Positions 14,719 through 14,874 of a DNA stretch of 14,874 nucleotides are shown here, piece by piece. Position numbers and translations under genes: made by a program. Numbering within the stretch: position 1 is the stretch's first letter; the number at the start of each line of letters is the position of its first letter. Origin of the DNA: Pseudomonadota bacterium (GTDB lineage: Bacteria; Myxococcota; Myxococcia; Myxococcales; Anaeromyxobacteraceae); assembly GCA_023428085.1 (NCBI GenBank), contig JAEYZK010000093.1, positions 1 through 14,874 on the forward strand, in the 5' to 3' direction. The notes beneath the pieces were generated by a model. The model was not told the DNA's origin. It saw nothing but the letters and a program-made list of their open reading frames with translations, and made no database searches.

Positions 14719-14874
14719 TCACTCCCCGTCGGTCCAGATCCCGAGCACCGCCCCGATGGCCGCGCCGCCGAACCCGCGCCCCGCCAGGAACCGCCCGAGC
14801 CGCGCGCGCGCCCGATCGTCGAGCGCGGCGAGCGGCTGGCGCGCCCGGCGCTCGGCGAGCGCCCGGCACAGCGC
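14719..14874 (-). CDS. recX: C-terminal end of a RecX-like regulatory protein (truncated by window edge)
   Basis: The last 51 codons are visible, ending in TGA at 14719. The sequence includes ALDDRARARLGRFLAGRGF and GGAAIGAVLG, the pattern at the end of RecX, a three-helix-repeat protein that inhibits RecA filaments. The start and the first repeats lie outside the window, so the assignment rests on this tail only. Confidence 0.65.
   Translation of the reverse strand, partial: ALCRALAERRARQPLAALDDRARARLGRFLAGRGFGGAAIGAVLGIWTDGE

Overview
The window is very GC-rich chromosomal DNA. Its protein families, its codon bias (almost all third positions G or C) and its gene order point to the Myxococcota, most likely Anaeromyxobacter or a close relative. 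That assignment is inferred from the sequence alone. Nearly everything from 2.4 kb onward is on the minus strand; the exception is one small plus-strand gene at 8.7-9.2 kb.

Region by region. (1) 1-2342: two paralogous three-helix membrane proteins of unknown function (plus strand) flank a convergent/divergent ECF-type sigma factor (minus strand). (2) 2430-8345: a protein quality-control block, read on the minus strand as tig (trigger factor), clpP, clpX, then lon. tig-clpP-clpX look like one operon with a clear sigma-70 promoter. lon is set apart by a terminator-like hairpin and a possible promoter of its own. (3) 8422-9808: a tRNA cluster on the minus strand, in transcription order Pro(UGG), Arg(UCG), His(GUG), Arg(UCU), Lys(CUU), then Leu(UAG) further on. 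Inside it sits a plus-strand gene for a protein resembling SspB, the adaptor that delivers substrates to ClpXP. Two copies of a structured repeat of about 88 bp lie here in inverted orientation. (4) 9878-11292: rph-rdgB, translationally coupled by an ATGA overlap. (5) 11415-14646: a periplasmic cell-wall amidase, a TPR protein, an unknown membrane-anchored protein and a BamD-like outer-membrane lipoprotein. (6) 14719-14874: the C-terminal end of a RecX-like protein, cut by the window edge.

How the parts fit together. Trigger factor, ClpP, ClpX and Lon form a folding and degradation set, and the nearby SspB-like gene would supply ClpXP with an adaptor. RNase PH and RdgB act in tRNA 3' maturation and nucleotide-pool cleaning, and they lie directly upstream of the tRNA operon, whose promoter overlaps the rdgB stop codon. 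The BamD-like lipoprotein and the amidase belong to envelope biogenesis. I see no CRISPR array, prophage, transposase or obvious defence system. The least explained features are the structured repeat pair, the sigma factor flanked by membrane-protein paralogs, and a recurring -10-like hexamer placed 7-10 nt before start codons, which suggests leaderless or nearly leaderless mRNAs.
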